64,000 bases of DNA from Helicobacter pylori (GCF_001653475.1 NZ_CP011487.1:1467451-1531450); one strand, 5' to 3'. Shown: positions 18,601 to 28,132, counted from the first letter of the stretch. Notes: generated by a model not told the origin, from the sequence alone. Program-made: numbers and translations.

Positions 18601-18942
18601 ATGAAACGCCTTACTATTGCGCTTGCTTTGGTATTGGGAGTTGCGTGGGGGAAATCCTTGCCTAAGTGGGCGAGAGATTGCTCAAAAGAAGTGCAGATTG
18701 AAAAGACCCGAACCAAAGATGAAAAAATTTTAGTGTGTGGGATGAGCGATATATCGCTTTCAGATATGGATTATAGCTTGTCCTCAGCCAAACGAAACGC
18801 CTTAGAGAAAGTGATGGAAGCTTTCAGGGGGGATAAAATAGAGATTAAGGCTAGTGAGCTAAAGGCCACTTTTATTGATACGGATAAAGTTTATGTGCTT
18901 CTAAAGATCACTAAGGAACACATCGCTTTAATGAATGAGTAA
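18601..18942 (+). CDS. Small secreted protein of the lpp20 operon (HP1455-like)
   Basis: The 113-residue protein has a cleavable signal (RLTIALALVLGVAWGKS) without lipobox. Its mature part, DYSLSSAKRNALEKVMEAFRGDKIEIKASELKATFIDTDKVYVLLKITKEHI, repeats the Lpp20 layout: an alpha-helix with repeated Ala-Lys-x-x-Ala followed by a final VYVLLKI strand. It contains two cysteines (DCSKE, LVCGM) that may form a disulfide. It lies 7 bp after lpp20. Function unknown; partnership with Lpp20 is inferred from shared fold and operon. Confidence 0.7.
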   Translation: MKRLTIALALVLGVAWGKSLPKWARDCSKEVQIEKTRTKDEKILVCGMSDISLSDMDYSLSSAKRNALEKVMEAFRGDKIEIKASELKATFIDTDKVYVLLKITKEHIALMNE

Positions 18943-18951
18943 GGATTAATA

Positions 18952-19863
18952 ATGAAAAAGATTATTCTTGCATGCCTTATGGCTTTTGTAGGTGTCCATT
19001 TAAGTGCAGAGCCTAAGTGGTATAGCAAGGCCTATAACAAAACAAACACCCAAAAAGGCTATCTTTATGGGAGTGGTTCAGCCACTTCTAAAGAAGCTTC
19101 TAAACAAAAAGCGTTAGCGGATTTAGTGGCGTCTATTAGCGTGGTGGTTAATTCACAAATCCATATTCAAAAAAGTCGTGTGGATAATAAGTTAAAATCT
19201 AGTGATTCACAAACGATTAACTTAAAAACCGATGACTTGGAATTGGATAATGTAGAAATTGTCAATCAAGAAGCGCAAAAAGGGATCTACTACACCAGAG
19301 TAAGGATTAATCAAAACTTGTTCTTGCAGGGTTTAAGGGATAAGTATAACGCTCTTTATGGGCAGTTTTCCACCTTAATGCCTAAGGTTTGCAAAGGGGT
19401 TTTTTTACAGCAATCTAAGAGCATGGGGGATTTATTGGCTAAAGCGATGCCTATAGAAAGGATTTTAAAAGCGTATTCTGTCCCGGTGAGTTCGTTAGAA
19501 AATTATGAAAAAATCTATTACCAAAACGCTTTCAAACCTAAAGTGCAAATCACTTTTGATAACAACAGCGATACAGAGATTAAAACTGCTCTCATAAGTG
19601 CTTATGCCAGAGTGCTAACCCCTAGCGATGAAGAAAAACTCTATCAAATCAAAAATGAAGTTTTCACAGACAGTGCTAATGGTATCACGCGCATTAGAGT
19701 GATTATTAGTGCGAGCGATTGCCAAGGCACGCCTGTATTGAATAGAAGCCTTGAAGTGGATGAAAAGAATAAGAATTTTGCTATCACGCGCTTACAATCT
19801 TTGCTTTATAAAGAGCTGAAAGATTATGCCAATAAAGAAGGGCAAGGCAATACGGGGTTATAA
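18952..19863 (+). CDS. Secreted protein of the lpp20 operon (HP1454-like)
   Basis: The 303-residue protein has a signal peptide (IILACLMAFVGVHLSA). The N-terminal part (GSGSATSKEASKQKALADLVASISVVV ... YYTRVRINQNLFLQGL) resembles the Lpp20/LPP20-lipoprotein domain, and a C-terminal beta-rich domain follows (KVQITFDNNSDTEIKTALISAYARV, GITRIRVIISASDC). It is the last gene of the operon, 9 bp after the third. Structures of the HP1454 protein exist as I recall, without assigned enzymatic activity. Confidence 0.72.
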   Translation: MKKIILACLMAFVGVHLSAEPKWYSKAYNKTNTQKGYLYGSGSATSKEASKQKALADLVASISVVVNSQIHIQKSRVDNKLKSSDSQTINLKTDDLELDNVEIVNQEAQKGIYYTRVRINQNLFLQGLRDKYNALYGQFSTLMPKVCKGVFLQQSKSMGDLLAKAMPIERILKAYSVPVSSLENYEKIYYQNAFKPKVQITFDNNSDTEIKTALISAYARVLTPSDEEKLYQIKNEVFTDSANGITRIRVIISASDCQGTPVLNRSLEVDEKNKNFAITRLQSLLYKELKDYANKEGQGNTGL

Positions 19864-20061
19864 TGCCAATCCCCCCTTGCACTTGCTTCTTAATTTGCTT
19901 AAAGCCGTAAAAATAAGTTTTACCATAAGTCTGAAGTAATCTAACAAAAACCCCGTTTTTAAAGATTAAAGAAATTAAAACCTAAAGATAAGGCTTATTG
20001 ATGCTCTATTAAAGCAGAGTCTTTTACTTCATTTAAAAAGGGTTAAAAGTGGGTTAAACCC

Positions 20062-22296
20062 CTAAAACACCCACCCATAATTAAAAAACACCTTAAAATG
20101 GCTGCCCCCTTCATTGAGGGTGATAGAATTGGTGGTTGTGCCATCGCTAGAAACGACCCTAGATTTCAACTGGACTAAAGGAACGCTAATGCCTACAGAA
20201 TATTTAGAATGCTTGTAGCGGTAATTCAACCCACCGGTTACATTTAAATTACCGCTCTCTTTGTATTGGTTCAACAAATAATAGCTGTTGTATAAGCCTC
20301 TTAACCCCCCAAACACCCCAAGAGATGAAGTGAAAACTTTCTTGGTTAGATTGTTTTTAGGGTTTTTTTCGTTAGTGTAATTGGTGATAAAATCAAATAA
20401 CACATCCATTCCCACACCATAGCTTAATTGTTGGATTTTTTCGTTATTGGCTTGAGCGTAGTTGTATTTGATAATGCCATAAGAAGATAACCCTAGGTAA
20501 TCATTAAAATATTTTTGATAGCCCATTTTAAGATTAACGCCTAACAGGGGGGCTCCAAATGGCCGTGAGGTTTTTGAAGCGTGATAGGTAGTGGCGCTAG
20601 ATCTAGTAGATGAAAGGCTTTGACTGATCGCATTAAGCATAGTGGTCGCAAAATCTTGCGTGTTCAAACTAGCGTTTAAATAGTTGGTTTGGCTGCTCAA
20701 ATTAGTAAAATCCACCGGTAGGGCGTTTTGATCAATGAGTTGCTGCCAAACAGCGCTTGTAACGCCTATAAGCCCAGCGGGGACTTGAGAGCAATCAGTA
20801 TAGATGGAGTTAGGATAGCTGCCCGCTGTATAGGGCTTATCTTTAAAACGAGAACACACATCATAGGTAGAGCCATCGGTGTCTCGCACTTCGTGCCCGT
20901 TGTCAAACACTTGCACCTCTTTCCCATCCACCTGCTCTATCCTCCCGCCCTTACAGCGCTCTTCTGGTCCATTGCCTTCTTCACACATGCGCACTCTCTG
21001 ATAAGTCATGTTTCCGTTATGCGTATAGCCTAAAGTGTGCCCATATTCATGGATAATGTCTCTTAATTGCATGATGGCGACCTTATTCAAATCTTTGCCA
21101 AACAGTATTTCAGGATCTAAGAAAGGAGACAATATCCCTAAAGCGCCATAATTGGTGCCGTCATCGCCTGGGCCATTCGGACCGCCATATTGAGACCCTA
21201 ACCCTAAATCCCCTCCTCTTGTGGGCAAGAGATTCACATAAATATTATTAGCGACTCTATAGCTATAGATAACATCTTGCGGCGTTAATACCACTGAGCC
21301 TGTTTGTCCGTTTTCTATATTGTATTCATCTCCAGCATTTTTAGCGATCAATTTAGGATCAACAAGCCCATCGTTGTAAGGATTCACGCATGTAAGGTAA
21401 TCAGAATAACATGGCGCTGATAGGTTGTTGTCGCTAAACTGAAAGGGGGCGTTTTTAACGGCATCTTCCCAAGATTTAGAATCAAACACCGCCATCATAT
21501 TCAGCATTAAATTGGTCAAATTTTTAGCGTCTTGAGAGGTGAAAGGCGGCACTTTAGCCACACAATTTTCTTGATTTTCGTATGGAGGGCATGGGGGTTT
21601 AGAACCACTGCCGTTACCGCTAGAAAATTGGTTGTAATTGATATAAGTCATTTGAAGATTGGTCGTAACCTTACTGAGCTTGTCAAACAGATTCTGCGTG
21701 CTGGCATCAGAAAATCGTGTGGTGGTGGTTTGGAGTTGTTGGAAGCCATCAGCGTTAAGTTGCGGATCGTTAAACAAGCTTGCGGGCAGAATGATTTGAG
21801 ATTGTTTAGGGATAGTCTCTATCACGCCCAAACTGACTACATTGCCTTGATTGTCTGTATAACTAAGCTCAACATTGTTTAAATTATAAGGCAGGAAGTT
21901 TTGTATCATAATCAAGCTGTTATTACCATAGCCTGCTTCCTCAGCGCTTTCTTGGTTATAAGCGGTTACATATACAGGGGTTGAAGAATAAAAGGTTAAG
22001 TTGGTGATATTGTCCTCTGCAAACAACTCAGTCGCATTCTTTAAAATGGTGCTTTGGGATATGTAGTATTTCCCATAAGTGCTTTGAGGGGTAACGGGTT
22101 TGGGTTTTGGTTTTGGTTTGGGTTTTTCTTGAGTTGTGGCGATTGTTTGTTCTTGAGTTTGTGTGCCTTGCAACAGCCCGGTTTCAAACCCGGCTTCTAT
22201 AAAAAAGCCGTCTTTTTGGTGTTTTTGGTAGGCTTCTAAAGCGGTGAATGAGCCGATTAGGGACAAACAAATCGTTTTGCTAGCGAGTTTTAACAT
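20062..22296 (-). CDS. homD: Outer-membrane protein HomD with a metzincin zinc-binding motif
   Basis: The 744-residue protein has a signal peptide (TICLSLIGSFTALEA), a large N-terminal surface region, a KPKPKPKP stretch near residue 60, and a C-terminal barrel with the Hop/Hom features (GYQKYFNDYLGLSSYG, GVGMDVLFDFI, terminal FKVFFNYGWVF). Residues 416-426 read HEYGHTLGYTH, exactly the HExxHxxGxxH zinc motif of metzincin proteases; 428-431 is GNMT. Cysteines cluster on both sides. The gene is named from its place between the lpp20 operon and mnmE (HP1453). Protease activity is an inference from the motif. It is monocistronic, with 202 bp of AT-rich sequence (22297-22498) between its start and the mnmE stop. 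Confidence 0.85.
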   Translation of the reverse strand: MLKLASKTICLSLIGSFTALEAYQKHQKDGFFIEAGFETGLLQGTQTQEQTIATTQEKPKPKPKPKPVTPQSTYGKYYISQSTILKNATELFAEDNITNLTFYSSTPVYVTAYNQESAEEAGYGNNSLIMIQNFLPYNLNNVELSYTDNQGNVVSLGVIETIPKQSQIILPASLFNDPQLNADGFQQLQTTTTRFSDASTQNLFDKLSKVTTNLQMTYINYNQFSSGNGSGSKPPCPPYENQENCVAKVPPFTSQDAKNLTNLMLNMMAVFDSKSWEDAVKNAPFQFSDNNLSAPCYSDYLTCVNPYNDGLVDPKLIAKNAGDEYNIENGQTGSVVLTPQDVIYSYRVANNIYVNLLPTRGGDLGLGSQYGGPNGPGDDGTNYGALGILSPFLDPEILFGKDLNKVAIMQLRDIIHEYGHTLGYTHNGNMTYQRVRMCEEGNGPEERCKGGRIEQVDGKEVQVFDNGHEVRDTDGSTYDVCSRFKDKPYTAGSYPNSIYTDCSQVPAGLIGVTSAVWQQLIDQNALPVDFTNLSSQTNYLNASLNTQDFATTMLNAISQSLSSTRSSATTYHASKTSRPFGAPLLGVNLKMGYQKYFNDYLGLSSYGIIKYNYAQANNEKIQQLSYGVGMDVLFDFITNYTNEKNPKNNLTKKVFTSSLGVFGGLRGLYNSYYLLNQYKESGNLNVTGGLNYRYKHSKYSVGISVPLVQLKSRVVSSDGTTTNSITLNEGGSHFKVFFNYGWVF

Positions 22297-22498
22297 GGAA
22301 TCTCCTTAATTGTCTTTTTTAACATTTTTACTCAAAAATAGCTTATAGTATGTATATATTTTAAATTAGCTTATTTTACTCCTTTTTGAAAAATAGCAGT
22401 ATTGTTTTTCATAAATATAGATATTAAACGGCACCAATGGGTAAAAAGTCTTAAAAAGTAGCGCTAAAAAAGGGTTTTAATCCATTCTTTAAGCGTTC

Positions 22499-23887
22499 TC
22501 ATTTACCTAAGCAAAACTCACTGAACATGCTGTCTAGCATTTGGCTGGTTTCATAAGGGCGGGTGAGCAAGTTCAAGTTTTCTATCGCGCTTAAAAGATG
22601 ATAAGAAAAAAGCTCTAAAGTTTCTAAATGGCTTTTAGCGTTTTGCAATTCAAAAATGGCGTTTTCTAGGGCGGTTTTTTGGGCTAGGGAAGTGAGTAAG
22701 AGCTTGTTTTGAGTGTCTAGCTTGGGGAAAAAGGCACTGATTTTTTGGCTCAAATCTTTCAAACAAGCCTTGGAATTTAGGGTGTTGGTCTCTAGTAAAG
22801 AATAAGGGATTTTAAGATGGGATTTTAAGATTTCAAGCTCCAGTTTGGGCGCTAAATCGTTTTTATTCAAAACAACAATGCAAGGCTTTTTAGCGCGATT
22901 AAGGGTATTAATAAGGTTAAAATCTTCTTTTTCTAGGGGTTTAGAAAGATCAAACACGCCTAAAATGATGTCGCAATTTTCTAAACTTTTAAGGCTTTTT
23001 TCGATCCCTAAACGCTCTATTGTATCCGCGCTCTCTCTAATGCCAGCCGTATCAATGAGACGCACTTTATGCCCTTGCAATTCAATGACTTCTTCTATAG
23101 TGTCTCTTGTTGTGCCTTTAATATCGCTCACTAAAGCCCTTTCTTCTAAAAGCATGGCGTTTAACAGGGAGCTTTTGCCAGCATTGGGTTTGCCAACAAT
23201 ACTTAAGGCATGCCCTTTGTTCCTTTGTTTTTGCGTGTTAGAAAAATCCAGTAAGTCTTTAAAAGAGGCGATTTGTTTTTCTAAATTAAGAGACACTTCA
23301 TTTAAAAAATCGCTAGGGATGTCTTCTTCGCTATAATCAATCAAAACTTCTGAGCTGGCCAAAAGCTTTAAAAGATTACCTCTAGCTTCTTCAATAAAAA
23401 TTTTTAACTCGCCCTTAAGCTGCCTAGCCAAAGCGTTTAAAACGCTTTCATCTTCACAAAGGATAATTTGAACGCTCGCTTCAATCTCGCTCAAATCCAT
23501 TTTATGGTTTAAAAAGGCTTTTTTGCTAAATTCCCCCGCTTTAGCAAGCTTAGCCCCTAGATTCAAACAAGCTTGTAAGATATTTTGCGCTAAAAGGGGG
23601 CTTCCATGGCATTGGATTTCGCACACATCTTCACCAGTGAAACTATAAGGGGCTTTGAAATAAATCGCTAACGCTTTGTCTAATAAAACACCATTAGAAA
23701 AAATATCGCACACATAAGCGTATCTGGGGGTGAAGTCTTGTTTTTGGGTGAGTTGCTTAAGGATATTCAGAGCGTTATTGCCGCTGATTTTAATAATGCT
23801 AATCGCTCCCTTGCCTAAAGGGGTAGCGATAGCGGCGATGGTGTCATTCATTGTGGTGGAAGTCGTTGATGATGATGCATTTTTCAT
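22499..23887 (-). CDS. mnmE: tRNA modification GTPase MnmE (TrmE)
   Basis: The 462-residue GTPase has the N-terminal tetrahydrofolate-binding domain (DTIAAIATPLGKGAISIIKISG), helical domain, and an inserted G domain with GKPNAGKSS, a DIKGTTRD switch I, DTAGIRE and NKND. It ends in the conserved C-terminal FCLGK with the catalytic cysteine. With MnmG it installs the cmnm5 group on wobble uridine 34 of several tRNAs. The annotated ATG overlaps jag by 44 bases; a second ATG at 23851 begins directly at the folate domain and is also possible. It belongs to the minus-strand jag-yidC-rnpA-rpmH block. Confidence 0.96.
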   Translation of the reverse strand: MKNASSSTTSTTMNDTIAAIATPLGKGAISIIKISGNNALNILKQLTQKQDFTPRYAYVCDIFSNGVLLDKALAIYFKAPYSFTGEDVCEIQCHGSPLLAQNILQACLNLGAKLAKAGEFSKKAFLNHKMDLSEIEASVQIILCEDESVLNALARQLKGELKIFIEEARGNLLKLLASSEVLIDYSEEDIPSDFLNEVSLNLEKQIASFKDLLDFSNTQKQRNKGHALSIVGKPNAGKSSLLNAMLLEERALVSDIKGTTRDTIEEVIELQGHKVRLIDTAGIRESADTIERLGIEKSLKSLENCDIILGVFDLSKPLEKEDFNLINTLNRAKKPCIVVLNKNDLAPKLELEILKSHLKIPYSLLETNTLNSKACLKDLSQKISAFFPKLDTQNKLLLTSLAQKTALENAIFELQNAKSHLETLELFSYHLLSAIENLNLLTRPYETSQMLDSMFSEFCLGK

Positions 23888-24632
23888 CGTTTAAATTGGT
23901 TTTGATGGAAACATATTTATTAGGGAACGCTTTTCGTAACTTCTTTAAAGCGATATAGGTTAAAACGCCATCAGGGGCTTTCATCTGCCCCTTGCCCACT
24001 TCATGCACGGTCATGATCGTGCTTTGGAGTTGGGCGTCCATAACTTTTTCTTGGTTTTGTAAAAAGGTGGAGATTTCTAAGCGGATATTATAGCCATAAG
24101 CAGGGTGGATCCAATTAAAGAGCAAGTAAGAAAGGGCTTTGTAACGATAGCCTTTCTCGCCAATCAAAAGAGCGGAATCTTCGCCATCAATATCAATCAG
24201 TAAAACCCCCGGTTCATAAAGACTGACTTCCACTTTGTTGATTTTATAGGGCAAGTGGGAGAATAAGTCTTTCAATTCTTGTTCAATCTCATGGAGTTTG
24301 TCTCCATTATGAGATTCTTCTTTAAGGTTTTTTTTAGAGGGTTTAGGGGTAATTATTTCTTCTTGCGGTGTTTTTATTTCTAAGTTTTGTTTTGTTTCTT
24401 CCGCACTTTGATGGATTTCTTTCGTGTTGGTTTCTTTAATACTCTCTTCTTTAACCTCTTTAACGCCCGCTAAAATAATGGCTTCTTTTTTACCAATGCT
24501 TAAAAACCCTTTAGAGGGCGTTTGAATGACTTCGTATTGCAAATTAATAATGGGGCAATTCAAGGCGATAGAAGCTTGAATGAGGGCTTCTTCTAAGGTT
24601 TTGGCTTTGATTTCAATAAAATTTTGCATCAA
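23844..24632 (-). CDS. jag: Jag/KhpB-like RNA-binding protein
   Basis: The 262-residue protein has the Jag N-terminal domain (FIEIKAKTLEEALIQASIALNCPI ... GFLSIGKKEAII), an acidic low-complexity linker (about 75-125), a KH domain (LIGEKGYRYKALSYLLF) and a C-terminal R3H-like part (LRKAFPNKYVSIKTN). It is encoded directly after yidC, as in most bacteria, overlapping it by 4 bases. Jag proteins bind RNA and are linked to cell-envelope assembly. The C-terminal R3H motif is weaker than usual. Confidence 0.9.
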   Translation of the reverse strand: MMQNFIEIKAKTLEEALIQASIALNCPIINLQYEVIQTPSKGFLSIGKKEAIILAGVKEVKEESIKETNTKEIHQSAEETKQNLEIKTPQEEIITPKPSKKNLKEESHNGDKLHEIEQELKDLFSHLPYKINKVEVSLYEPGVLLIDIDGEDSALLIGEKGYRYKALSYLLFNWIHPAYGYNIRLEISTFLQNQEKVMDAQLQSTIMTVHEVGKGQMKAPDGVLTYIALKKLRKAFPNKYVSIKTNLNDEKCIIINDFHHNE

Positions 24633-26269
24633 CTTTCCTTTTTGTTTTGTGCGTGCACACGTTTTCTATTCTCTAAGACTTTATTGATAATGAGCTGTTG
24701 CAACACCGAAAGGATGTTGTTCGTGGTCCAATACAAGACTAACCCTGCAGGGAAAGTGATTAAAAAGATTGTGAATAATAGGGGTAAGAGTTTAAAAATC
24801 TTCGCTTGCATGGGATCGGTCATGGTGTTTGGCGTAACGCTTTGGTGCCAATACATAGACGCTCCCATAAGAAGCGGCAAAATAAAATACGGATCCATGA
24901 TAGATAAATCATGAATCCATAAGATCCACTCTGAGCTTTTCAATTCCACAGCGTTATAGAGCACTCTATAAATCGCAAAAAATACCGGGATTTGTAAGAT
25001 TAAGGGCAGACAACCCCCTAGCGGGTTAGCCCCATGTTTTTTGTAAAGCTGCATCATGTGGGCTTGCAACTTTTGGGGTTCGCCCTTGTATTTTTCTTGG
25101 AGTTCTTTCATTTTAGGGGCTAATTCCTTGAGCTTTTGCATGCTCACCATGCCTTTATAGCTTAAGGGGTAGAGGATAATGCGCACGATAATCGTTAAAA
25201 AAATGATAGCCCAACCCCAATTACCCACAAATTGATATAGATAATCCAGTAAAACAAACACGCCTTTAGCAAAGAAAGTGATTAAGCCATACTCTATCAC
25301 ATCAGTGAGCATGGGTGAGATCGCTTTCAAAGAGCGGTAATCTTTAGGGCCAATATAGCCATGCAAATTCGCTTCATTTTTAAGGGAAATGAACCCTAAG
25401 GGGTTTTTAGTCCCTATTTCTGAATCAATTAAGGCTTCAAAACCTTGAGGATCTTTAGTGAAAAGCAAGGTGGTGAAATACCTATCCACGCTAGATAAAA
25501 AGAGGGTGTTAGAAAAGCGTTTGATTTCTTTAGCGTCTTTATCTTCAATCTTTTCAATTTTTTTGTCGTTATTTTCTAAAAGTACGCCTGAAAAGGTGTA
25601 GCTGTCCAAATCAGCCACCGGCCTGTAACCATTGGTGATCACATAGCTAGGGATAATATTGTTGGGCGATTTGAATGCGATGTGCAAATCATAATGCAAA
25701 TCATCATAAAAAGTCAGGGTTTTAATGATGGTAAGAGTGCCTAAATCTTGGGTTAAAACAAGCTGTTCATTAGGCCCAAGAGTGGTTTTTGAAGCGCTAT
25801 AAGGGGTGTTGAACGCTTTGTTATTGAGCGTGGGGTCTAAAAAACGCACTTCTAAAGGCTTGAGTTTATCAGTCGCTAAAAGGGGGAGCTCTTTTAGGGG
25901 GGTTTGCGGGTTAGCTTTGGAGCTAAAAAGATGGCTCACATGCTCTAAAAAGCCCTTTTGTTTGGGGGTTAAGTATTTTTTATCCTTGAGATAAACCTGT
26001 TTGATACGCCCTAAAGAATCAATTTCAATTCTGGCATGCTCAAAAGAAATCGCGCTTAGCAAATTCTCTTGGGGGATTGTTTGAGTAACGCTAAAATTTT
26101 GGGCGTTGGGCGCGTTAGGACTTGTTGCTGTGTGGTTGTTGGTTGTTTCTTGCTTTGTGGTTTCGGTTGTTGTTTTGTTTGGTTTTTGGAAAAAATAGCT
26201 ATAAAGAGCGATAAACAAGAAAGACAGAGCGATCGCTAAAATAAGATTCGTGTTGTTGTTTTTATTCAT
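24629..26269 (-). CDS. yidC: Membrane protein insertase YidC
   Basis: The 546-residue protein has an N-terminal span, a large periplasmic beta domain (about 50-320), and five C-terminal spans with GWAIIFLTIIVRIILYPLSYKGMVSMQKLKELAPKMKELQEKYKGEP and GCLPLILQIPVFFAIYRVL, the conserved arginine of the hydrophilic groove being in TIIVRIILYP. It inserts and folds inner-membrane proteins. It sits between yidD and jag, 5 bp after yidD, in the conserved rpmH-rnpA-yidD-yidC order. Confidence 0.97.
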   Translation of the reverse strand: MNKNNNTNLILAIALSFLFIALYSYFFQKPNKTTTETTKQETTNNHTATSPNAPNAQNFSVTQTIPQENLLSAISFEHARIEIDSLGRIKQVYLKDKKYLTPKQKGFLEHVSHLFSSKANPQTPLKELPLLATDKLKPLEVRFLDPTLNNKAFNTPYSASKTTLGPNEQLVLTQDLGTLTIIKTLTFYDDLHYDLHIAFKSPNNIIPSYVITNGYRPVADLDSYTFSGVLLENNDKKIEKIEDKDAKEIKRFSNTLFLSSVDRYFTTLLFTKDPQGFEALIDSEIGTKNPLGFISLKNEANLHGYIGPKDYRSLKAISPMLTDVIEYGLITFFAKGVFVLLDYLYQFVGNWGWAIIFLTIIVRIILYPLSYKGMVSMQKLKELAPKMKELQEKYKGEPQKLQAHMMQLYKKHGANPLGGCLPLILQIPVFFAIYRVLYNAVELKSSEWILWIHDLSIMDPYFILPLLMGASMYWHQSVTPNTMTDPMQAKIFKLLPLLFTIFLITFPAGLVLYWTTNNILSVLQQLIINKVLENRKRVHAQNKKES

Positions 26270-26274
26270 TGTGA

Positions 26275-26628
26275 TTAAACCTTAATGATGTAATAAGTTG
26301 CGCGGCTTTTTGTGGGAACGAGCCAAAAAGTAATGGTTTTAAAATTGCGATTAAAATCTTTACGAGATTGGAGCAAACTAGGGCGTTTCAAGCGAGTAGT
26401 AGGGTAAGCAATGCCTCCAGAGCAAAAAGGGTTGCACGAGAGTATCCTTATAGCGGTTTTACCCATAGCGCTCAAAGGGTTTTCAAAATAAAGCAACCAC
26501 AGAGCATAGTTAGAGCAAGTGGGGTAAAACCGACAGCTTGAAAAGGTGAAAGCCGAAAAAAAGCGTTGGTAACCCCTAATCAATGCCGTAAAAATCGCGC
26601 TCAAAAAAGGCGTTTTATTGTTTCGCAT
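26275..26628 (-). CDS. yidD: Membrane protein insertion efficiency factor YidD
   Basis: The 117-residue protein has the YidD signature: [19 protein letters not shown] motif (here [20 protein letters not shown]) followed by [18 protein letters not shown]-terminal tail beyond the core is basic. It overlaps rnpA by 14 bases. YidD assists YidC in membrane insertion. The position between rnpA and yidC is the bacterial standard. Confidence 0.95.
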   Translation of the reverse strand: MRNNKTPFLSAIFTALIRGYQRFFSAFTFSSCRFYPTCSNYALWLLYFENPLSAMGKTAIRILSCNPFCSGGIAYPTTRLKRPSLLQSRKDFNRNFKTITFWLVPTKSRATYYIIKV

Positions 26629-27100
26629 AGGTGTGAGTTATTCCTTTTTTCAAGTCTTTTAAGGCTTTGTTCATATAGTTTTTAATGGAAGTTAGCATTT
26701 CTAAAAAATGTTTTTCTAAAGCCCAAAAATCTAAATGGTAACAATCGCTTCTAGGCACAAACACCAAAGCAAGCCCTTGACAAAGTGTAGCATGCTTTAA
26801 TGTAAGCGAACGCAAGCGGCGTTTGATGAGGTTTCGTTTCACGGCGTTGCCGACTTTTTTGGACACGCTCAAACCTAATAAATAAAGCACTTTTTTGTCT
26901 TTAAGCCTACAAGAGAGCGGATCTTTAAAGCCCTCTTTTTCTTTTGGTGGCTCTTTTGATAAATCCAAAACAAAGAGCGAAAAAAAAGGGTTGTGCTTTT
27001 TGAAACCCTTTTGATAAACCCTATCAAACTCACTCTTGTTTTTTAAAGAGTCATGGGGTTTAGACGGAAAGCTTTTTTCTGCCTTTAGCTCGTCTGGCAT
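26615..27100 (-). CDS. rnpA: Ribonuclease P protein component
   Basis: The 161-residue protein shows [16 protein letters not shown] at the start of the core and the RNR signature [23 protein letters not shown]. An N-terminal extension of about 20 residues and an insertion with [12 protein letters not shown] make it longer than the usual 110-120. The extension exists because the ATG at 27100 lies inside rpmH, giving a 41-bp out-of-frame overlap. It binds the catalytic RNase P RNA for tRNA 5' processing. Confidence 0.94.
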   Translation of the reverse strand: MPDELKAEKSFPSKPHDSLKNKSEFDRVYQKGFKKHNPFFSLFVLDLSKEPPKEKEGFKDPLSCRLKDKKVLYLLGLSVSKKVGNAVKRNLIKRRLRSLTLKHATLCQGLALVFVPRSDCYHLDFWALEKHFLEMLTSIKNYMNKALKDLKKGITHTYAKQ

Positions 27101-27194
27101 TAATCACCTTGCGCCCGTTTTTGGTTTTCATTCTCACAAGAAAGCCATGGGTTCGCTTTCTTGGTGTGTTGTGTGGTTGGTAAGTGCGTTTCAT
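27060..27194 (-). CDS. rpmH: 50S ribosomal protein L34
   Basis: Forty-four residues: [18 protein letters not shown], then [24 protein letters not shown], the complete universal L34 sequence. ATG at 27194, TAA at 27060-27062. A purine-rich ribosome-binding site (AAGGGAGTT) lies about 8 bases upstream. The last 41 bases are shared with the start of rnpA in another frame. It heads the rpmH-rnpA-yidD-yidC-jag-mnmE block. Confidence 0.97.
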   Translation of the reverse strand: MKRTYQPHNTPRKRTHGFLVRMKTKNGRKVINARRAKGRKKLSV

Positions 27195-27265
27195 TTAAAA
27201 CTCCCTTGATAAAAATTAAACATAAGCACAGATTTTAGCTAAAGAATGCTAAAAATTGACTAAAA

Positions 27266-27667
27266 CTAATTTTTTTGATTCTTTTTGTCTTCAACAAGAA
27301 TGTAAAGTTGCTTCAGATCATTCGTTTGCAATAAATCCACTACTTTGATAAAGTTATCCAAATTGCTTTTCTTATCGCCTTGCAAGACAATAGGGGTGTC
27401 TTTAGCCAAAGTGGAAACCTTGTGTTTTAAATTTTCAAAGCTGATTTCTTTATCGTCTAAATAAAATGTGCCTTTATTGGAAATGGAGATGATAACTTGT
27501 TTTTTGTCCAACACATCTTTAGAATCAGTGCTGTCTTTATCCACTTGGGGAATGCTAATAGGGAGCTTTGAAGTTTGCACAAAAGACGCAGTTGTCAGCA
27601 CGATCACCAATAACACAAGCATGATGTCAATGAAAGGCACCACATTCATGGATTCTACTTTTTTCAC
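27266..27667 (-). CDS. exbD: ExbD-type energy-transducing protein
   Basis: The 133-residue ExbD/TolR protein has one N-terminal membrane span with the proton-path aspartate (MNVVPFIDIMLVLLVIVLTTASF) and a periplasmic domain (GTFYLDDKEISFENLKHKV ... PIVLQGDKKSNLDNFIKVVDLL). With ExbB it uses the proton gradient to drive a TonB- or Tol-type partner. It is encoded 10 bp after exbB. No tonB lies in this window, so the partner is elsewhere. Confidence 0.93.
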   Translation of the reverse strand: MKKVESMNVVPFIDIMLVLLVIVLTTASFVQTSKLPISIPQVDKDSTDSKDVLDKKQVIISISNKGTFYLDDKEISFENLKHKVSTLAKDTPIVLQGDKKSNLDNFIKVVDLLQTNDLKQLYILVEDKKNQKN

Positions 27668-27677
27668 CGCTTAATCC

Positions 27678-28130
27678 TTAGGCTTTGTTATAAATCTCGT
27701 GGGATTGCGTGTCAACCGGGTGGTGGAAAATATCCCATTTAGTGACTAAAATCTCGCTTTTTCTCACGAGCAAGTTATAAATTACAATCGCAGGGATCGC
27801 TACTAATAATCCCATGCCAGTCGCTTTTAAAGCAAGGGCTAAATTAGTCATGATCATTTTAGTGTCAATGCCAGAAGCGGAGCCTAAATCCATAAAAGTG
27901 AGCATGATCCCCATAACCGTTCCTAAAAGACCGATATAAGGGGCGTTAGAGCCAATCGTGGCCACTAAAGTCAGTCGTTTGTGTAGGGCTAATTCCAATT
28001 TACGCCTGTCTGTGTAGTCATCTACACGAAGAGTGGCAAAAAACCACAACCTTTCTATTGCGATCGCTATAACGACAACAGAGAGGAAGATCAAAAACCC
28101 TATAATCCCATAATCTACCATTTCTTTCAT
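27678..28130 (-). CDS. exbB: ExbB-type proton channel protein
   Basis: The 150-residue MotA/TolQ/ExbB protein has three spans: the N-terminal VDYGIIGFLIFLSVVVIAIAI, then IGSNAPYIGLLGTVMGIMLTFMDLG and KATGMGLLVAIPAIVIYNLL. The threonine and glycine pattern in the second and third spans is conserved in proton channels. It is the short form without a long cytoplasmic loop. It precedes exbD and follows smpB by 2 bp. Confidence 0.93.
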   Translation of the reverse strand: MKEMVDYGIIGFLIFLSVVVIAIAIERLWFFATLRVDDYTDRRKLELALHKRLTLVATIGSNAPYIGLLGTVMGIMLTFMDLGSASGIDTKMIMTNLALALKATGMGLLVAIPAIVIYNLLVRKSEILVTKWDIFHHPVDTQSHEIYNKA

Positions 28131-28132
28131 TA

